Shown here in pieces: positions 44,040 through 59,499 of a stretch of 64,000 nucleotides of DNA. Each line of letters starts with the position of its first letter. Position 1 is the stretch's first letter. The notes beneath the pieces were generated by a model. The model saw only the letters and a list, made by a program, of their open reading frames with translations, made no database searches and had not been told where the DNA came from. Source of the stretch: Atherix ibis (taxonomy: Eukaryota > Arthropoda > Insecta > Diptera > Athericidae); assembly GCA_958298945.1 (NCBI GenBank), contig OY282608.1, forward strand, positions 81,702,806 to 81,766,805, written 5' to 3'. A program made the position numbers and the translations under genes.

Positions 44040-46611
44040 CCAACAAACCAACAAATTAACAAACCAACAAGCCAACAAGCCAACAAACCAACAAACCAAC
44101 AAACCAATAAACCGACAAGCTAACAAACCAACAAACCAACAAACCAACAAACGAACAAGCCAACAAACCAACAAGCCAACAAACCAACAAACCAACAAAC
44201 CAACAAACCAACGAACCAACGAACCAACGAACCAACAAACCAACAAACCAACAAACCAACAAACCAACAAGCCAACAAACCAACAAGCCAACAAACCAAC
44301 AAACCAACAAGCCAACAAACCAACAAACCAACAAACCAACAAACCAACAAACCAACAAACCAACAAACCAACAAACCAACAAACCAACAAACCAACAAGC
44401 CAACAAGCCAACAAGCCAACAAACCAACAAACCAACAAACTAACAAAACTACAAACGAACAAACCAACAAACCAACAAACCAACAAGCCAACAAACCAAC
44501 AAACCAACAAACCAACAAACCAACAAACCTAGAAGCCAACAAACGAACAAACGAACAAACCAACAAACAAACAAAACAACAAACCAACAAACCAACAAAC
44601 CAACAAACGAACAAACCAACAAAACATCAAACCAACAAACCAACAAACCAACAAGCCAACAAACAAACAAGCCAACAAACCAACAAACCAACATACGAGC
44701 TAACCAACAAACCAACAAACCAACAAACCAACAAACCAACAAACCAACAAACCAACAAACCAACAAACGAACAAACGAAAAAACGAACAAACCAACAAAC
44801 GAACAAACCAACAAGCCAACAAACCCATAAACAAACAAACGAACAAACGAACAAACCAAGAAACCAACAAACCAACAAACCAACAAACCAACAAACCAAC
44901 AAACGAACAAACCAATAAACCAACAAACCAACAAACCAATAAGCCAACAAACCAACAAATCAAAAACCCAACAAACCAACAAACCAACAAGCCAACAAAC
45001 CAAAAAAGCAAAAAACCAACAAACCAACATACCAACAAACCAACAAACCAACAAACCAACAAGCCAACAAGCCAACAATCCAACAAGCCAACAAACCAAC
45101 AAACCAACAAACCAACAAACCAACAAACCAACAAGCCAACAAGCCAACAAACCAACAAGCCAACAAATTAACAAACCAACAAACCAACAAACCAACAAGC
45201 CAACAAGCCAACAAACCAACAAGCCAACAAGCCAACAAACCAACAAATGAACAAACCAACAAACCAACAAGCCAACAAACGAACAAACCAACAAACAAAC
45301 AAACCAACAAACGAACAAACCAACAAACCAACAAACCAACAAACCAACAAACCAACAAACCAACAAGCCAACAAGCCAACAAACCAACAAGCCAACAAAC
45401 AAACAAACAAACAAGCCAACATACCAACAAGCCAACAAACAAACAAACCAACAAGCCAACAAGCCAACAAACCAACAAACCAAGAAACCAACAAACCAAC
45501 AAACCAACAAACCAACAACCCAACATGCCAACAAGCCAACAAATTAACAAACCAACAAGCCAACAAGCCAACAAACCAGCAAACCAACAAACCAACAAAC
45601 CAACAAACCAACAAACGAACAAACCAACAAACGAACAAACCAACAAACCAACAAACGAACAAGCCAACAAACCAACAAGCCAACAAACCAACAAACCAAC
45701 AAACCAACAAACCAACGAACCAACGAACCAACGAACCAACAAACCAACAAACCAACAAACCAACAAACCAACAAGCCAACAAACCAACAAGCCAACAAAC
45801 CAACAAACCAACAAGCCAACAAACCAACAAACCAACAAACCAACAAACCAACAAACCAACAAACCAACAAACCAACAAACCAACAAACCAACAAACCAAC
45901 AAACCAACAAGCCAACAAGCCAACAAGCCAACAAACCAACAAACTAACAAAACTACAAACGAACAAACCAACAAACCAACAAACCAACAAGCCAACAAAC
46001 CAACAAACCAACAAACCAACAAACCAACAAACCTAGAAGCCAACAAACGAACAAACGAACAAACCAACAAACAAACAAAACAACAAACCAACAAACCAAC
46101 AAACCAACAAACGAACAAACCAACAAAACATCAAACCAACAAACCAACAAACCAACAAACCAACAAGCCAACAAACAAACAAGCCAACAAACCAACAAAC
46201 CAACATACGAGCTAACCAACAAACCAACAAACCAACAAACCAACAAACCAACAAACCAACAAACCAACAAACCAACAAACGAACAAACGAACAAACGAAC
46301 AAACCAACAAACGAACAAACCAACAAGCCAACAAACCCATAAACAAACAAACGAACAAACGAACAAACCAAGAAACCAACAAACCAACAAACCAACAAAC
46401 CAACAAACCAACAAACGAACAAACCAATAAACCAACAAACCAACAAACCAATAAGCCAACAAACCAACAAATCAAAAACCCAACAAACCAACAAACCAAC
46501 AAGCCAACAAACCAAAAAAGCAATAAACCAACAAACCAACATACCAACAAACCAACAAACTAACAAACCAACAAGCCAACAAGCCAACAATCCAACAAGC
46601 CAACAAACTAA
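44040..46611 (+). repeat. 2.7 kb tandem duplication, copy 1
   Basis: It matches 46,752 onward with an offset of 2,712 bp (339 octamers) on its left side and 3,128 bp on its right side. The difference is a 416 bp insertion-duplication in copy 2. Corresponding marks are AAATTAACAAACC at 44,052 and 46,764, AAAACTACAAACG at about 44,446 and 47,158, CATACGAGC at 44,692 and 47,404, and CATACGAGC at 46,204 and 49,332. It ends at about 46,611, where this copy turns into AAAACATTAAACC. Confidence 0.7.
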
Positions 46612-46751
46612 CAAAACATTAAACCAACAAACCAACAAACCAGCAAACCAACAAGCCAACAAACCAATAAACCAACATACGAACTAACTAACAAACCAAC
46701 AAACCAACAAACGAACAAACGAACAAACCAACAAACGAACAAACTAACAAG
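46612..46751 (+). repeat. Short spacer block shared with 42.85-42.98 kb
   Basis: This 140 bp piece starts with AAAACATTAAACC and includes CATACGAACTAACTAAC at 46,676. The same order is present around 42,845-42,985 (landmark at 42,908, offset 3,768 bp). It sits between the two copies of the 2.7 kb unit and marks the junction. Confidence 0.6.
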
Positions 46752-49740
46752 CCAACAAACCAACAAATTAACAAACCAACAAGCCAACAAGCCAACAAAC
46801 CAACAAACCAACAAACCAATAAACCGACAAGCTAACAAACCAACAAACCAACAAACCAACAAACGAACAAGCCAACAAACCAACAAGCCAACAAACCAAC
46901 AAACCAACAAACCAACAAACCAACGAACCAACGAACCAACGAACCAACAAACCAACAAACCAACAAACCAACAAACCAACAAGCCAACAAACCAACAAGC
47001 CAACAAACCAACAAACCAACAAGCCAACAAACCAACAAACCAACAAACCAACAAACCAACAAACCAACAAACCAACAAACCAACAAACCAACAAACCAAC
47101 AAACCAACAAGCCAACAAGCCAACAAGCCAACAAACCAACAAACCAACAAACTAACAAAACTACAAACGAACAAACCAACAAACCAACAAACCAACAAGC
47201 CAACAAACCAACAAACCAACAAACCAACAAACCAACAAACCTAGAAGCCAACAAACGAACAAACGAACAAACCAACAAACAAACAAAACAACAAACCAAC
47301 AAACCAACAAACCAACAAACGAACAAACCAACAAAACATCAAACCAACAAACCAACAAACCAACAAGCCAACAAACAAACAAGCCAACAAACCAACAAAC
47401 CAACATACGAGCTAACCAACAAACCAACAAACCAACAAACCAACAAACCAACAAACCAACAAACCAACAAACCAACAAACGAACAAACGAACAAACGAAC
47501 AAACCAACAAACGAACAAACCAACAAGCCAACAAACCCATAAACAAACAAACGAACAAACGAACAAACCAAGAAACCAACAAACCAACAAACCAACAAAC
47601 CAACAAACCAACAAACGAACAAACCAATAAACCAACAAACCAACAAACCAATAAGCCAACAAACCAACAAATCAAAAACCCAACAAACCAACAAACCAAC
47701 AAGCCAACAAACCAAAAAAGCAAAAAACCAACAAACCAACATACCAACAAACCAACAAACCAACAAACCAACAAGCCAACAAGCCAACAATCCAACAAGC
47801 CAACAAACCAACAAACCAACAAACCAACAAACCAACAAACCAACAAGCCAACAAGCCAACAAACCAACAAGCCAACAAATTAACAAACCAACAAACCAAC
47901 AAACCAACAAGCCAACAAGCCAACAAACCAACAAGCCAACAAGCCAACAAACCAACAAATGAACAAACCAACAAACCAACAAGCCAACAAACGAACAAAC
48001 CAACAAACCAACAAACCAACAAACCAACAAACGAACAAACCAATAAACCAACAAACCAACAAACCAATAAGCCAACAAACCAACAAATCAAAAACCCAAC
48101 AAACCAACAAACCAACAAGCCAACAAACCAAAAAAGCAAAAAACCAACAAACCAACATACCAACAAACCAACAAACCAACAAACCAACAAGCCAACAAGC
48201 CAACAATCCAACAAGCCAACAAACCAACAAACCAACAAACCAACAAACCAACAAACCAACAAGCCAACAAGCCAACAAACCAACAAGCCAACAAATTAAC
48301 AAACCAACAAACCAACAAACCAACAAGCCAACAAGCCAACAAACCAACAAGCCAACAAGCCAACAAACCAACAAATGAACAAACCAACAAACCAACAAGC
48401 CAACAAACGAACAAACCAACAAACAAACAAACCAACAAACGAACAAACCAACAAACCAACAAACCAACAAACCAACAAACCAACAAACCAACAAGCCAAC
48501 AAGCCAACAAACCAACAAGCCAACAAACAAACAAACAAACAAGCCAACATACCAACAAGCCAACAAACAAACAAACCAACAAGCCAACAAGCCAACAAAC
48601 CAACAAACCAAGAAACCAACAAACCAACAAACCAACAAACCAACAACCCAACATGCCAACAAGCCAACAAATTAACAAACCAACAAGCCAACAAGCCAAC
48701 AAACCAACAAACCAACAAACCAACAAACCAACAAACCAACAAACGAACAAACCAACAAACGAACAAACCAACAAACCAACAAACGAACAAGCCAACAAAC
48801 CAACAAGCCAACAAACCAACAAACCAACAAACCAACAAACCAACGAACCAACGAACCAACGAACCAACGAACCAACAAACCAACAAACCAACAAACCAAC
48901 AAACCAACAAGCCAACAAACCAACAAGCCAACAAACCAACAAACCAACAAGCCAACAAACCAACAAACCAACAAACCAACAAACCAACAAACCAACAAAC
49001 CAACAAACCAACAAACCAACAAACCAACAAACCAACAAGCCAACAAGCCAACAAGCCAACAAACCAACAAACTAACAAAACTACAAACGAACAAACCAAC
49101 AAACCAACAAACCAACAAGCCAACAAACCAACAAACCAACAAACCAACAAACCAACAAACCTAGAAGCCAACAAACGAACAAACGAACAAACCAACAAAC
49201 AAACAAAACAACAAACCAACAAACCAACAAACCAACAAACGAACAAACCAACAAAACATCAAACCAACAAACCAACAAACCAACAAACCAACAAGCCAAC
49301 AAACAAACAAGCCAACAAACCAACAAACCAACATACGAGCTAACCAACAAACCAACAAACCAACAAACCAACAAACCAACAAACCAACAAACCAACAAAC
49401 CAACAAACGAACAAACGAACAAACGAACAAACCAACAAACGAACAAACCAACAAGCCAACAAACCCATAAACAAACAAACGAACAAACGAACAAACCAAG
49501 AAACCAACAAACCAACAAACCAACAAACCAACAAACCAACAAACGAACAAACCAATAAACCAACAAACCAACAAACCAATAAGCCAACAAACCAACAAAT
49601 CAAAAACCCAACAAACCAACAAACCAACAAGCCAACAAACCAAAAAAGCAATAAACCAACAAACCAACATACCAACAAACCAACAAACTAACAAACCAAC
49701 AAGCCAACAAGCCAACAATCCAACAAGCCAACAAACTAAC
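46752..49740 (+). repeat. 2.7 kb tandem duplication, copy 2, with nested 416 bp duplication
   Basis: It repeats 44,040-46,611. The blocks from 47,672 to about 48,087 appear again from 48,088 with an offset of 416 bp (52 octamers), including AAATCAAAAACCC, AAAAAGCAAAAAACC and AAATTAACAAACC. The same source sequence at 44,960 therefore matches this region at two offsets, 2,712 and 3,128 bp. The nested copy must have arisen after the larger duplication. Homology to copy 1 ends near 49,740. Confidence 0.7.
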
Positions 49741-52700
49741 AAACCAACAAACCAAGAAACCAACAAACCAACAAGCCAACAAGCCAACAAACCAACAAGC
49801 CAACAAATTAACAAACCAACAAACCAACAAACCAACAAGCCAACAAGCCAACAAACCAACAAGCCAACAAGCCAACAAACCAACAAATGAACAAACCAAC
49901 AAACCAACAAGCCAACAAACGAACAAACCAACAAACAAACAAACCAACAAACGAACAAACCAACAAACCAACAAACCAACAAACCAACAAACCAACAAAC
50001 CAACAAGCCAACAAGCCAACAAACCAACAAGCCAACAAACAAACAAACAAACAAGCCAACATACCAACAAGCCAACAAACAAACAAACCAACAAGCCAAC
50101 AAGCCAACAAACCAACAAACCAAGAAACCAACAAACCAACAAACCAACAAACCAACAACCCAACAAGCCAACAAGCCAACAAACCAACAAACTAACAAAC
50201 CAACAAACGAACAAACCGACAAACCAACAAACCAACAAGCCAACAAACCAACAAACCAACAAACCAACAAACCAACAAACCAACAAACCAACAAACCAAC
50301 AAACAAACAAATCAACAAACCAACAAACCAACAAACGAACAAACCAACAAACAAATAAACCAACAAACCAACAAGCCAACAAACCAACAAACCAACAAAC
50401 GAACAAACGAACAAATCAACAAACGAACAAACCAACAAGCCAGCAAACCAATAAACAAACAAACGAACAAACGAACAAACCAAAAAACCAACAAACCAAC
50501 AAACCAACAAACCAACAAACCAACAAACCAACAAACCAACAAACCAACAAACCAACAAACCAACAAACCAACAAACGAACAAACCAATAAACCAACAAAC
50601 CAACAAACCAACAAACCAATAAGCCAACAAACCAACAAACCAAAAAACCAACAAACCAACAAACCAACAAGCCAACATACCAAAAAAGCAATAAACCAAC
50701 AAACCAACATACCAACAAACCAACAAACCAACAAACCAACAAGCCAACAATCCAACAAGCCAACGAACCAACAAACCAACAAACCAAAAAACCAACAAAC
50801 CAACAAGCCAACTAACCAACAAGCCAACAAACCAACAAACCAACAAACGAACGAACCAACAAACCAATAAACCAACAAACCAATAAACCGACAAGCCAAC
50901 AAACCAACAAACCAACAAACCAACAAGCCAACAAACCAACAAACCAACAAACCAACAAACCAACAAACCAACAAACCAACAAACCAACAAACCAACAAAC
51001 GAACAAACCAACAAACCAACAAACCAACAAGCCAACAAACCAACAAACCAACAAACCAACAAGCCAACAAACCAACAAGCCAACAAACCAACAAGCCAAC
51101 AAACCAACAAGCCAACAAACCAACAAACTAACAAACTAACAAACCAACAAACCAATAAACCAATAAACCAATAAACCGACAAGCCAACAAACCAACAAAC
51201 CAACAAACCAACAAGCCAACAAGCCAACACACCAACAAACCAACAAACCAACAAACCAACAAGCCAACAAACCAACAAGCCAACAAACCAACAAACCAAC
51301 AAACCAACAAACCAACAAACCAACAAACCAACAAACCAACAAACCAACAAGCCAACATACCAACAAACCAACAAACTAACAAACCAACAAACGAACAAAC
51401 CAAAAAACCACCAAGATAACAAACCAACAAACCAACAAACCAACAAACCAACAAACCAACAAACCAACAAACCAACAAACCAACAAACCAAGAAGCCAAC
51501 AAACGAACAAACGAACAAACCAACAAACCAACAAGCCAACAAACGAACAAACCAACAAACAAACAAACCAACAAACGAACAAACGAACAAACGAACAAAC
51601 CAACAAACCAACAAACCAACAAACCAACAAACCAACAAACCAACAAGCCAACAAGCCAACAAACCAACAAGCTAACAAACAAACAAACAAACAAGCCAAC
51701 AAACCAACAAGCCAACAAACCAACAACCAACAAGCCAACAAGCCAATAAACCAACAAACCAACAAACCAACAAACCAACAAACCAACAAACCAACAAGCC
51801 AACAAGCCAACAAACCAACAAACCAACAAACCAACAAACCAACAAGCCAACAAACCAACAAACCAACAAACCAACAAACCAACAAACCAACAAACCAACA
51901 AACCAACAAACCAACAAACCAACAAGCCAACAAGCCAACAAGCCAACAAACCAACAAACCAACAAACTAACAAAACTACAAACGAACAAACCAACAAACC
52001 AACAAACCAACAAGCCAACAAACCAACAAACCAACAAACCAACAAACCAACAAACCAACAAACCAACAAACCAACAAACCTAGAAGCCAACAAACGAATA
52101 AACGAACAAACCAACAAACAAACAAAACAACAAACCAACAAACCAACAAACCAACAAACGAACAAACCAACAAAACATCAAACCAACAAACCAACAAACC
52201 AACAAACCAACAAGCCAACAAACAAACAAGCCAACAAACCAACAAACCAACATACGAGCTAACCAACAAACCAACAAACCAACAAACCAACAAACCAACA
52301 AACCAACAAACCAAAAAACCAACAAACGAACAAACGAACAAACGAACAAACCAACAAACGAACAAACCAACAAGCCAACAAACCCATAAACAAACAAACG
52401 AACAAACGAACAAACCAAGAAACCAACAAACCAACAAACCAACAAACCAACAAACCAACAAACGAACAAACCAATAAACCAACAAACCAACAAACCAACA
52501 AACCAACAAACCAACAAACCAACAAGCAAACAAGCCAACAAGCCAACAAACCAACAAACCAACAAACTAACAAAACTACAAACGAACAAACCAACAAACC
52601 AACAAACCAACAAGCCAACAAACCAACAAACCAACAAACCAACAAACCAACAAAACAACAAACCTAGAAGCCAACAAACGAACAAACGAACAAACCAACA

Positions 52701-53110
52701 AACAAACAAAACAACAAACCAACAAACCAACAAACCAACAAACGAACAAACCAACAAAACATCAAACCAACAAACCAACAAACCAACAAACCAACAAGCC
52801 AACAAACAAACAAGCCAACAAACCAACAAACCAACATACGAGCTAACCAACAAACCAACAAACCAACAAACCAACAAACCAACAAACCAACAAACCAACA
52901 AACCAACAAACGAACAAACGAACAAACGAACAAACGAACAAACCAACAAACGAACAAACCAACAAGCCAACAAACCCATAAACAAACAAACGAACAAACG
53001 AACAAACCAAGAAACCAACAAACCAACAAACCAACAAACCAACAAACCAACAAACGAACAAACCAATAAACCAACAAACCAACAAACCAATAAGCCAACA
53101 AACCAACAAA
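49741..53110 (+). repeat. Type II higher-order unit, copy 1 (long form)
   Basis: The sequence from about 49,600 to 51,400 matches 53,111 onward with offsets of 3,511 then 3,495 bp, for example the ATGAAC variant at 49,887 and 53,398 and ACCACCAAGATAACAAACC at about 51,407 and 54,894. The stretch 51,960-53,100 repeats the AAAACTACAAACG, AAACCTAGAAGCC and CATACGAGC series twice (landmarks at 52,251 and 52,835, 584 bp apart), which makes this copy longer than the next two. Confidence 0.6.
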
Positions 53111-55470
53111 TCAAAAACCCAACAAACCAACAAACCAACAAGCCAACAAACCAAAAAAGCAATAAACCAACAAACCAACATACCAACAAACCAACAAACC
53201 AACAAACCAACAAGCCAACAAGCCAACAATCCAACAAGCCAACAAACCAACAAACCAACAAACCAACAAACCAACAAACCAACAAGCCAACAAGCCAACA
53301 AACCAACAAGCCAACAAATTAACAAACCAACAAACCAACAAACCAACAAGCCAACAAGCCAACAAACCAACAAGCCAACAAGCCAACAAACCAACAAATG
53401 AACAAACCAACAAACCAACAAGCCAACAAACGAACAAACCAACAAACAAACAAACCAAGAAACGAACAAACCAACAAACCAACAAACCAACAAACCAACA
53501 AACCAACAAACCAACAAGCCAACAAGCCAACAAACCAACAAGCCAACAAACAAACAAACAAACAAGCCAACATACCAACAAGCCAACAAACAAACAAACC
53601 AACAAGCCAACAAGCCAACAAACCAACAAACCAAGAAACCAACAAACCAACAAACCAACAAACCAACAACCCAACAAGCCAACAAGCCAACAAACCAACA
53701 AACTAACAAACCAACAAACGAACAAACCGACAAACCAACAAACCAACAAGCCAACAAACCAACAAACCAACAAACCAACAAACCAACAAACCAACAAACC
53801 AACAAACAAACAAATCAACAAACCAACAAACCAACAAACGAACAAACCAACAAACAAATAAACCAACAAACCAACAAGCCAACAAACCAACAAACCAACA
53901 AACGAACAAACGAACAAATCAACAAACGAACAAACCAACAAGCCAGCAAACCAATAAACAAACAAACGAACAAACGAACAAACCAAAAAACCAACAAACC
54001 AACAAACCAACAAACCAACAAACCAACAAACCAACAAACCAACAAACCAACAAACCAACAAACCAACAAACGAACAAACCAATAAACCAACAAACCAACA
54101 AACCAACAAACCAATAAGCCAACAAACAAAAAAATCAAAAAACCAACAAACCAACAAACCAACAAGCCAACATACCAAAAAAGCAATAAACCAACAAACC
54201 AACATACCAACAAACCAACAAACCAACAAACCAACAAGCCAACAATCCAACAAGCCAACGAACCAACAAACCAACAAACCAAAAAACCAACAAACCAACA
54301 AGCCAACTAACCGACAAGCCAACAAACCAACAAACCAACAAACGAACGAACCAACAAACCAATAAACCAACAAACCAATAAACCGACAAGCCAACAAACC
54401 AACAAACCAACAAACCAACAAGCCAACAAACCAACAAACCAACAAACCAACAAACCAACAAACCAACAAACCAACAAACCAACAAACCAACAAACGAACA
54501 AACCAACAAACCAACAAACCAACAAGCCAACAAACCAACAAACCAACAAACCAACAAGCCAACAAACCAACAAGCCAACAAACCAACAAGCCAACAAACC
54601 AACAAGCCAACAAACCAACAAACTAACAAACTAACAAACCAACAAACCAATAAACCAATAAACCAATAAACCGACAAGCCAACAAACCAACAAACCAACA
54701 AACCAACAAGCCAACAAGCCAACACACCAACAAACCAACAAACCAACAAACCAACAAGCCAACAAACCAACAAGCCTACAAACCAACAAACCAACAAACC
54801 AACAAACCAACAAACCAACAAACCAACAAACCAACAAGCCAACATACCAACAAACCAACAAACTAACAAACCAACAAACGAACAAACCAAAAAACCACCA
54901 AGATAACAAACCAACAAACCAACAAACCAACAAACCAACAAACCAACAAACCAACAAACCAACAAACCAACAAACCAAGAAGCCAACAAACGAACAAACG
55001 AACAAACCAACAAACCAACAAGCCAACAAACGAACAAACCAACAAACAAACAAACCAACAAACGAACAAACGAACAAAAGAACAAACCAACAAACCAACA
55101 AACCAACAAACCAACAAACCAACAAACCAACAAACCAACAAACCAACAAGCCAACAAGCCAACAAACCAACAAGCTAACAAACAAACAAACAAACAAGCC
55201 AACAAACCAACAAGCCAACAAACCAACAAACCAACAAGCCAACAAACCAACAAACCAACAAACCAACAAACCAACAAACGAACAAACGAACAAACGAACA
55301 AACCAACAAACGAACAAACCAACAAGCCAACAAACCCATAAACAAACAAACGAACAAACGAACAAACCAAGAAACCAACAAACCAACAAACCAACAAACC
55401 AACAAACCAACAAACGAACAAACCAATAAACCAACAAACCAACAAACCAATAAGCCAACAAACCAACAAA
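53111..55470 (+). repeat. Type II higher-order unit, copy 2
   Basis: It begins with AACCCAACAAACC after AAATCAAAA and matches the following unit with an offset of 2,360 bp at its start (53,319 to 55,679; ATGAAC at 53,398 to 55,758), then 2,328-2,336 bp further on (53,919 to 56,247; 54,307 to 56,643). Offset changes are whole octamers. Confidence 0.65.
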
Positions 55471-57740
55471 TCAAAAACCCAACAAACCAACAAACCAACA
55501 AGCCAACAAACCAAAAAAGCAATAAACCAACAAACCAACATACCAACAAACCAACAAACCAACAAACCAACAAGCCAACAAGCCAACAATCCAACAAGCC
55601 AACAAACCAACAAACCAACAAACCAACAAACCAACAAACCAACAAGCCAACAAGCCAACAAACCAACAAGCCAACAAATTAACAAACCAACAAACCAACA
55701 AACCAACAAGCCAACAAGCCAACAAACCAACAAGCCAACAAGCCAACAAACCAACAAATGAACAAACCAACAAACCAACAAGCCAACAAACGAACAAACC
55801 AACAAACAAACAAACCAACAAACGAACAAACGAACAAACCAACAAACCAACAAACCAACAAACCAACAAATCAACAAACCAACAAGCCAACAAGCCAACA
55901 TACCAACAAGCCAACAAACAAACAAACCAACAAGCCAACAAGCCAACAAACCAACAAACCAAGAAACCAACAAACCAACAAACCAACAAACCAACAACCC
56001 AACAAGCCAACAAGCCAACAAACCAACAAACTAACAAACCAACAAACGAACAAACCGACAAACCAACAAACCAACAAGCCAACAAACCAACAAACCAACA
56101 AACCAACAAACCAACAAACCAATAAACCAACAAACAAACAAATCAACAAACCAACAAACCAACAAACGAACAAACCAACAAACAAATAAACCAACAAACC
56201 AACAAGCCAACAAACCAACAAACCAACAAACGAACAAACGAACAAATCAACAAACGAACAAACCAACAAGCCAGCAAACCAATAAACAAACAAACGAACA
56301 AACGAACAAACCAAAAAACCAACAAACCAACAAACCAACAAACCAACAAACCAACAAACCAACAAACCAACAAACCAACAAACCAACAAACCAACAAACC
56401 AACAAACGAACAAACCAATAAACCAACAAACCAACAAACCAACAAACCAATAAGCCAACAAACCAACAAATCAAAAAACCAACAAACCAACAAACCAACA
56501 AGCCAACATACCAAAAAAGCAATAAACCAACAAACCAACATACCAACAAACCAACAAACCAACAAACCAACAAGCCAACAATCCAACAAGCCAACGAACC
56601 AACAAACCAACAAACCAAAAAACCAACAAACCAACAAGCCAACTAACCGACAAGCCAACAAACCAACAAACCAACAAACGAACGAACCAACAAACCAATA
56701 AACCAACAAACCAATAAACCGACAAGCCAACAAACCAACAAACCAACAAACCAACAAGCCAACAAACCAACAAACCAACAAACCAACAAACCAACAAACC
56801 AACAAACCAACAAACCAACAAACCAACAAACGAACAAACCAACAAAACAACAAACCAACAAGCCAACAAACCAACAAACCAACAAACCAACAAGCCAACA
56901 AACCAACAAGCCAACAAACCAACAAGCCAACAAACCAACAAGCCAACAAACCAACAAACTAACAAACTAACAAACCAACAAACCAATAAACCAATAAACC
57001 AATAAACCGACAAGCCAACAAACCAACAAACCAACAAACCAACAAGCCAACAAGCCAACACACCAACAAACCAACAAACCAACAAACCAACAAGCCAACA
57101 AACCAACAAGCCAACAAACCAACAAACCAACAAACCAACAAACCAACAAACCTACAAACCAACAAACCAACAAGCCAACATACCAACAAACCAACAAACT
57201 AACAAACCAACAAACGAACAAACCAAAAAACCACCAAGATAACAAACCAACAAACCAACAAACCAACAAACCAACAAACCAACAAACCAACAATTCAACA
57301 AACCAACAAACCAACAAACCAAGAAGCCAACAAACGAACAAACGAACAAACCAACAAACCAACAAGCCAACAAACGAACAAACCAACAAACAAACAAACC
57401 AACAAACGAACAAACGAACAAACGAACAAACCAACAAACCAACAAACCAACAAACCAACAAACCAACAAACCAACAAACCAACAAGCCAACAAACCAACA
57501 AGCTAACAAACAAACAAACAAACAAGCCAACAAACCAACAAGCCAACAAACCAACAAACCAACAAGCCAACAAGCCAATAAACCAACAAACCAACAAACC
57601 AACAAACCAACAAACCAACAAGCCAACAAGCCAACAAACCAACAAACCAACAAACCAACAAACCAACAAACCAACAAGCCAACAAACCAACAAACCAACA
57701 AACCAACAAACCAACAAACCAACAAACCAACAAACCAACA
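55471..57740 (+). repeat. Type II higher-order unit, copy 3
   Basis: This is the third successive copy, carrying the same marker order as copy 2: AAATTAAC at 55,677, ATGAAC at 55,758, AACCGACAAACC near 56,055, AATAAACCGACAAGCC, and ACCACCAAGATAACAAACC near 57,230. A private AATTCAAC unit occurs at 57,292. The right edge is approximate; from about 57.75 kb related blocks continue with more changes. Confidence 0.6.
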
Positions 57741-59499
57741 AACAAACAAATCAACAAACCAACAAACCAACAAACGAACAAACCAACAAACAAATAAACC
57801 AACAAACCAACAAGCCAACAAACCAACAAACCAACAAACGAACAAACGAACAAATCAACAAACGAACAAACCAACAAGCCAACAAACCAATAAACAAAAA
57901 AACGAACAAACGAACAAACAAACAAACCACAAAACCAACAAACCAACAAACCAACAAACCAACAAACCAACAAACCAACAAACCAACAAACGAACAAACC
58001 AATAAACCAACAAACCAACAAACCAACAAACCAATAAGCCAACAAACCAACAAATCAAAAAACCAACAAACCAACAAACCAACAAAACAACATACCAAAA
58101 AAGCAATAAACCAACAAACCAACATACCAACAAACCAACAAACCAACAAACCAACAAGCCAACAATCCAACAAGCCAACAAACCAACAAACCAACAAACC
58201 AAAAAACCAACAAACCAACAAGCCAACAAACCAACAAGCCAACAAACCAACAAACCAACAAACGAACGAACCAACAAACCAATAAACCAACAAACCAATA
58301 AACCGACAAGCCAACAAACCAACAAACCAACAAACCAACAAACGAACAAACCAACAAACCAACAAACCAACAAGCCAACAAACCAACAAACCAACAAACC
58401 AACAAGCCAACAAACCAACAAGCCAACAAACCAACAAACTAACAAACGAACAAACCAACAAACCAATAAACCAACAAACCAATAAACCGACAAGCCAACA
58501 AACCAACAAACCAACAAAACAACAAGCCAACAAGCCAACACACCAACAAACCAACACACCAACAAACCAACAAACCAACAAACCAACAAGCCAACAAACC
58601 AACAACCCAACAAACCAACAAACCAACAAACCAACAAACCAACAAACCAACAAACCAACAAACCAACAAACCAACAAACCAACAAGCCAACAAGCCAACA
58701 AACCAACAAACCAACAAACGAACAAACGAACAAACCAACAAACCAACAAACCAACAAAACAACAAACCAACAAACCAACAAACGAACATACCAACAAAAC
58801 ATCAAACCAACAAACCAACAAACCAACAAACAAACAAGCCAACAAACCAACAAGCCAACACCCCAACAAAGCAACATACGAACTAACCAACAAACCAACA
58901 AACCAACAAACCAACAAACCAACAAACCAACAAACCAACAAACCAACAAACGAACAAACGAACCAACCAACAAACAAATAAACCAACAAACCAACAAGCC
59001 AACAAACCAACAAACCAACAAACGAACAAACGAACAAACCAACAAACGAACAAACCCACAAGCCAACAAACCAATAAACAAACAAACGAACAAACCAACA
59101 AACCAACAAACCAACGAACCAACAACCCAACAAACCAACAAACCAACAAACGAACAAACCAATAAACCAACAAACCAACAAACCAACAAACCAAAAAGCC
59201 AACAAACCAACAAATCAAAAAACCAACAAACCAGCACACCAACAAACCAACAAACCAAAAAGCAATAAACCAACAAACCAACATACCAACAACCCAACAA
59301 ACCAATAAACCAACAAGCCAATAATCCAACAAGCCAACAAACCAACAAACCAACAAACCTACAAACCAACAAACCAACAAGCCAACAAACCAACAAGCCA
59401 ACAAACCAACAAACCAACAAACGAACGAACCAACAAACCAATAAACCAACAAACCAATAAGCCGACAAGCCAACAAACCAACAAACCAACAAACCAAAA

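Noticed and set aside
45247..46215. + strand open frames rich in N, K, P, T and Q (for example about 320 codons here and at 48,375)
   Set aside because: Same artefact on the other strand. They begin at the inherited AAATGAAC variant and stop where AAACCAAT makes TAA in frame. They resemble low-complexity proteins but have no independent coding evidence.
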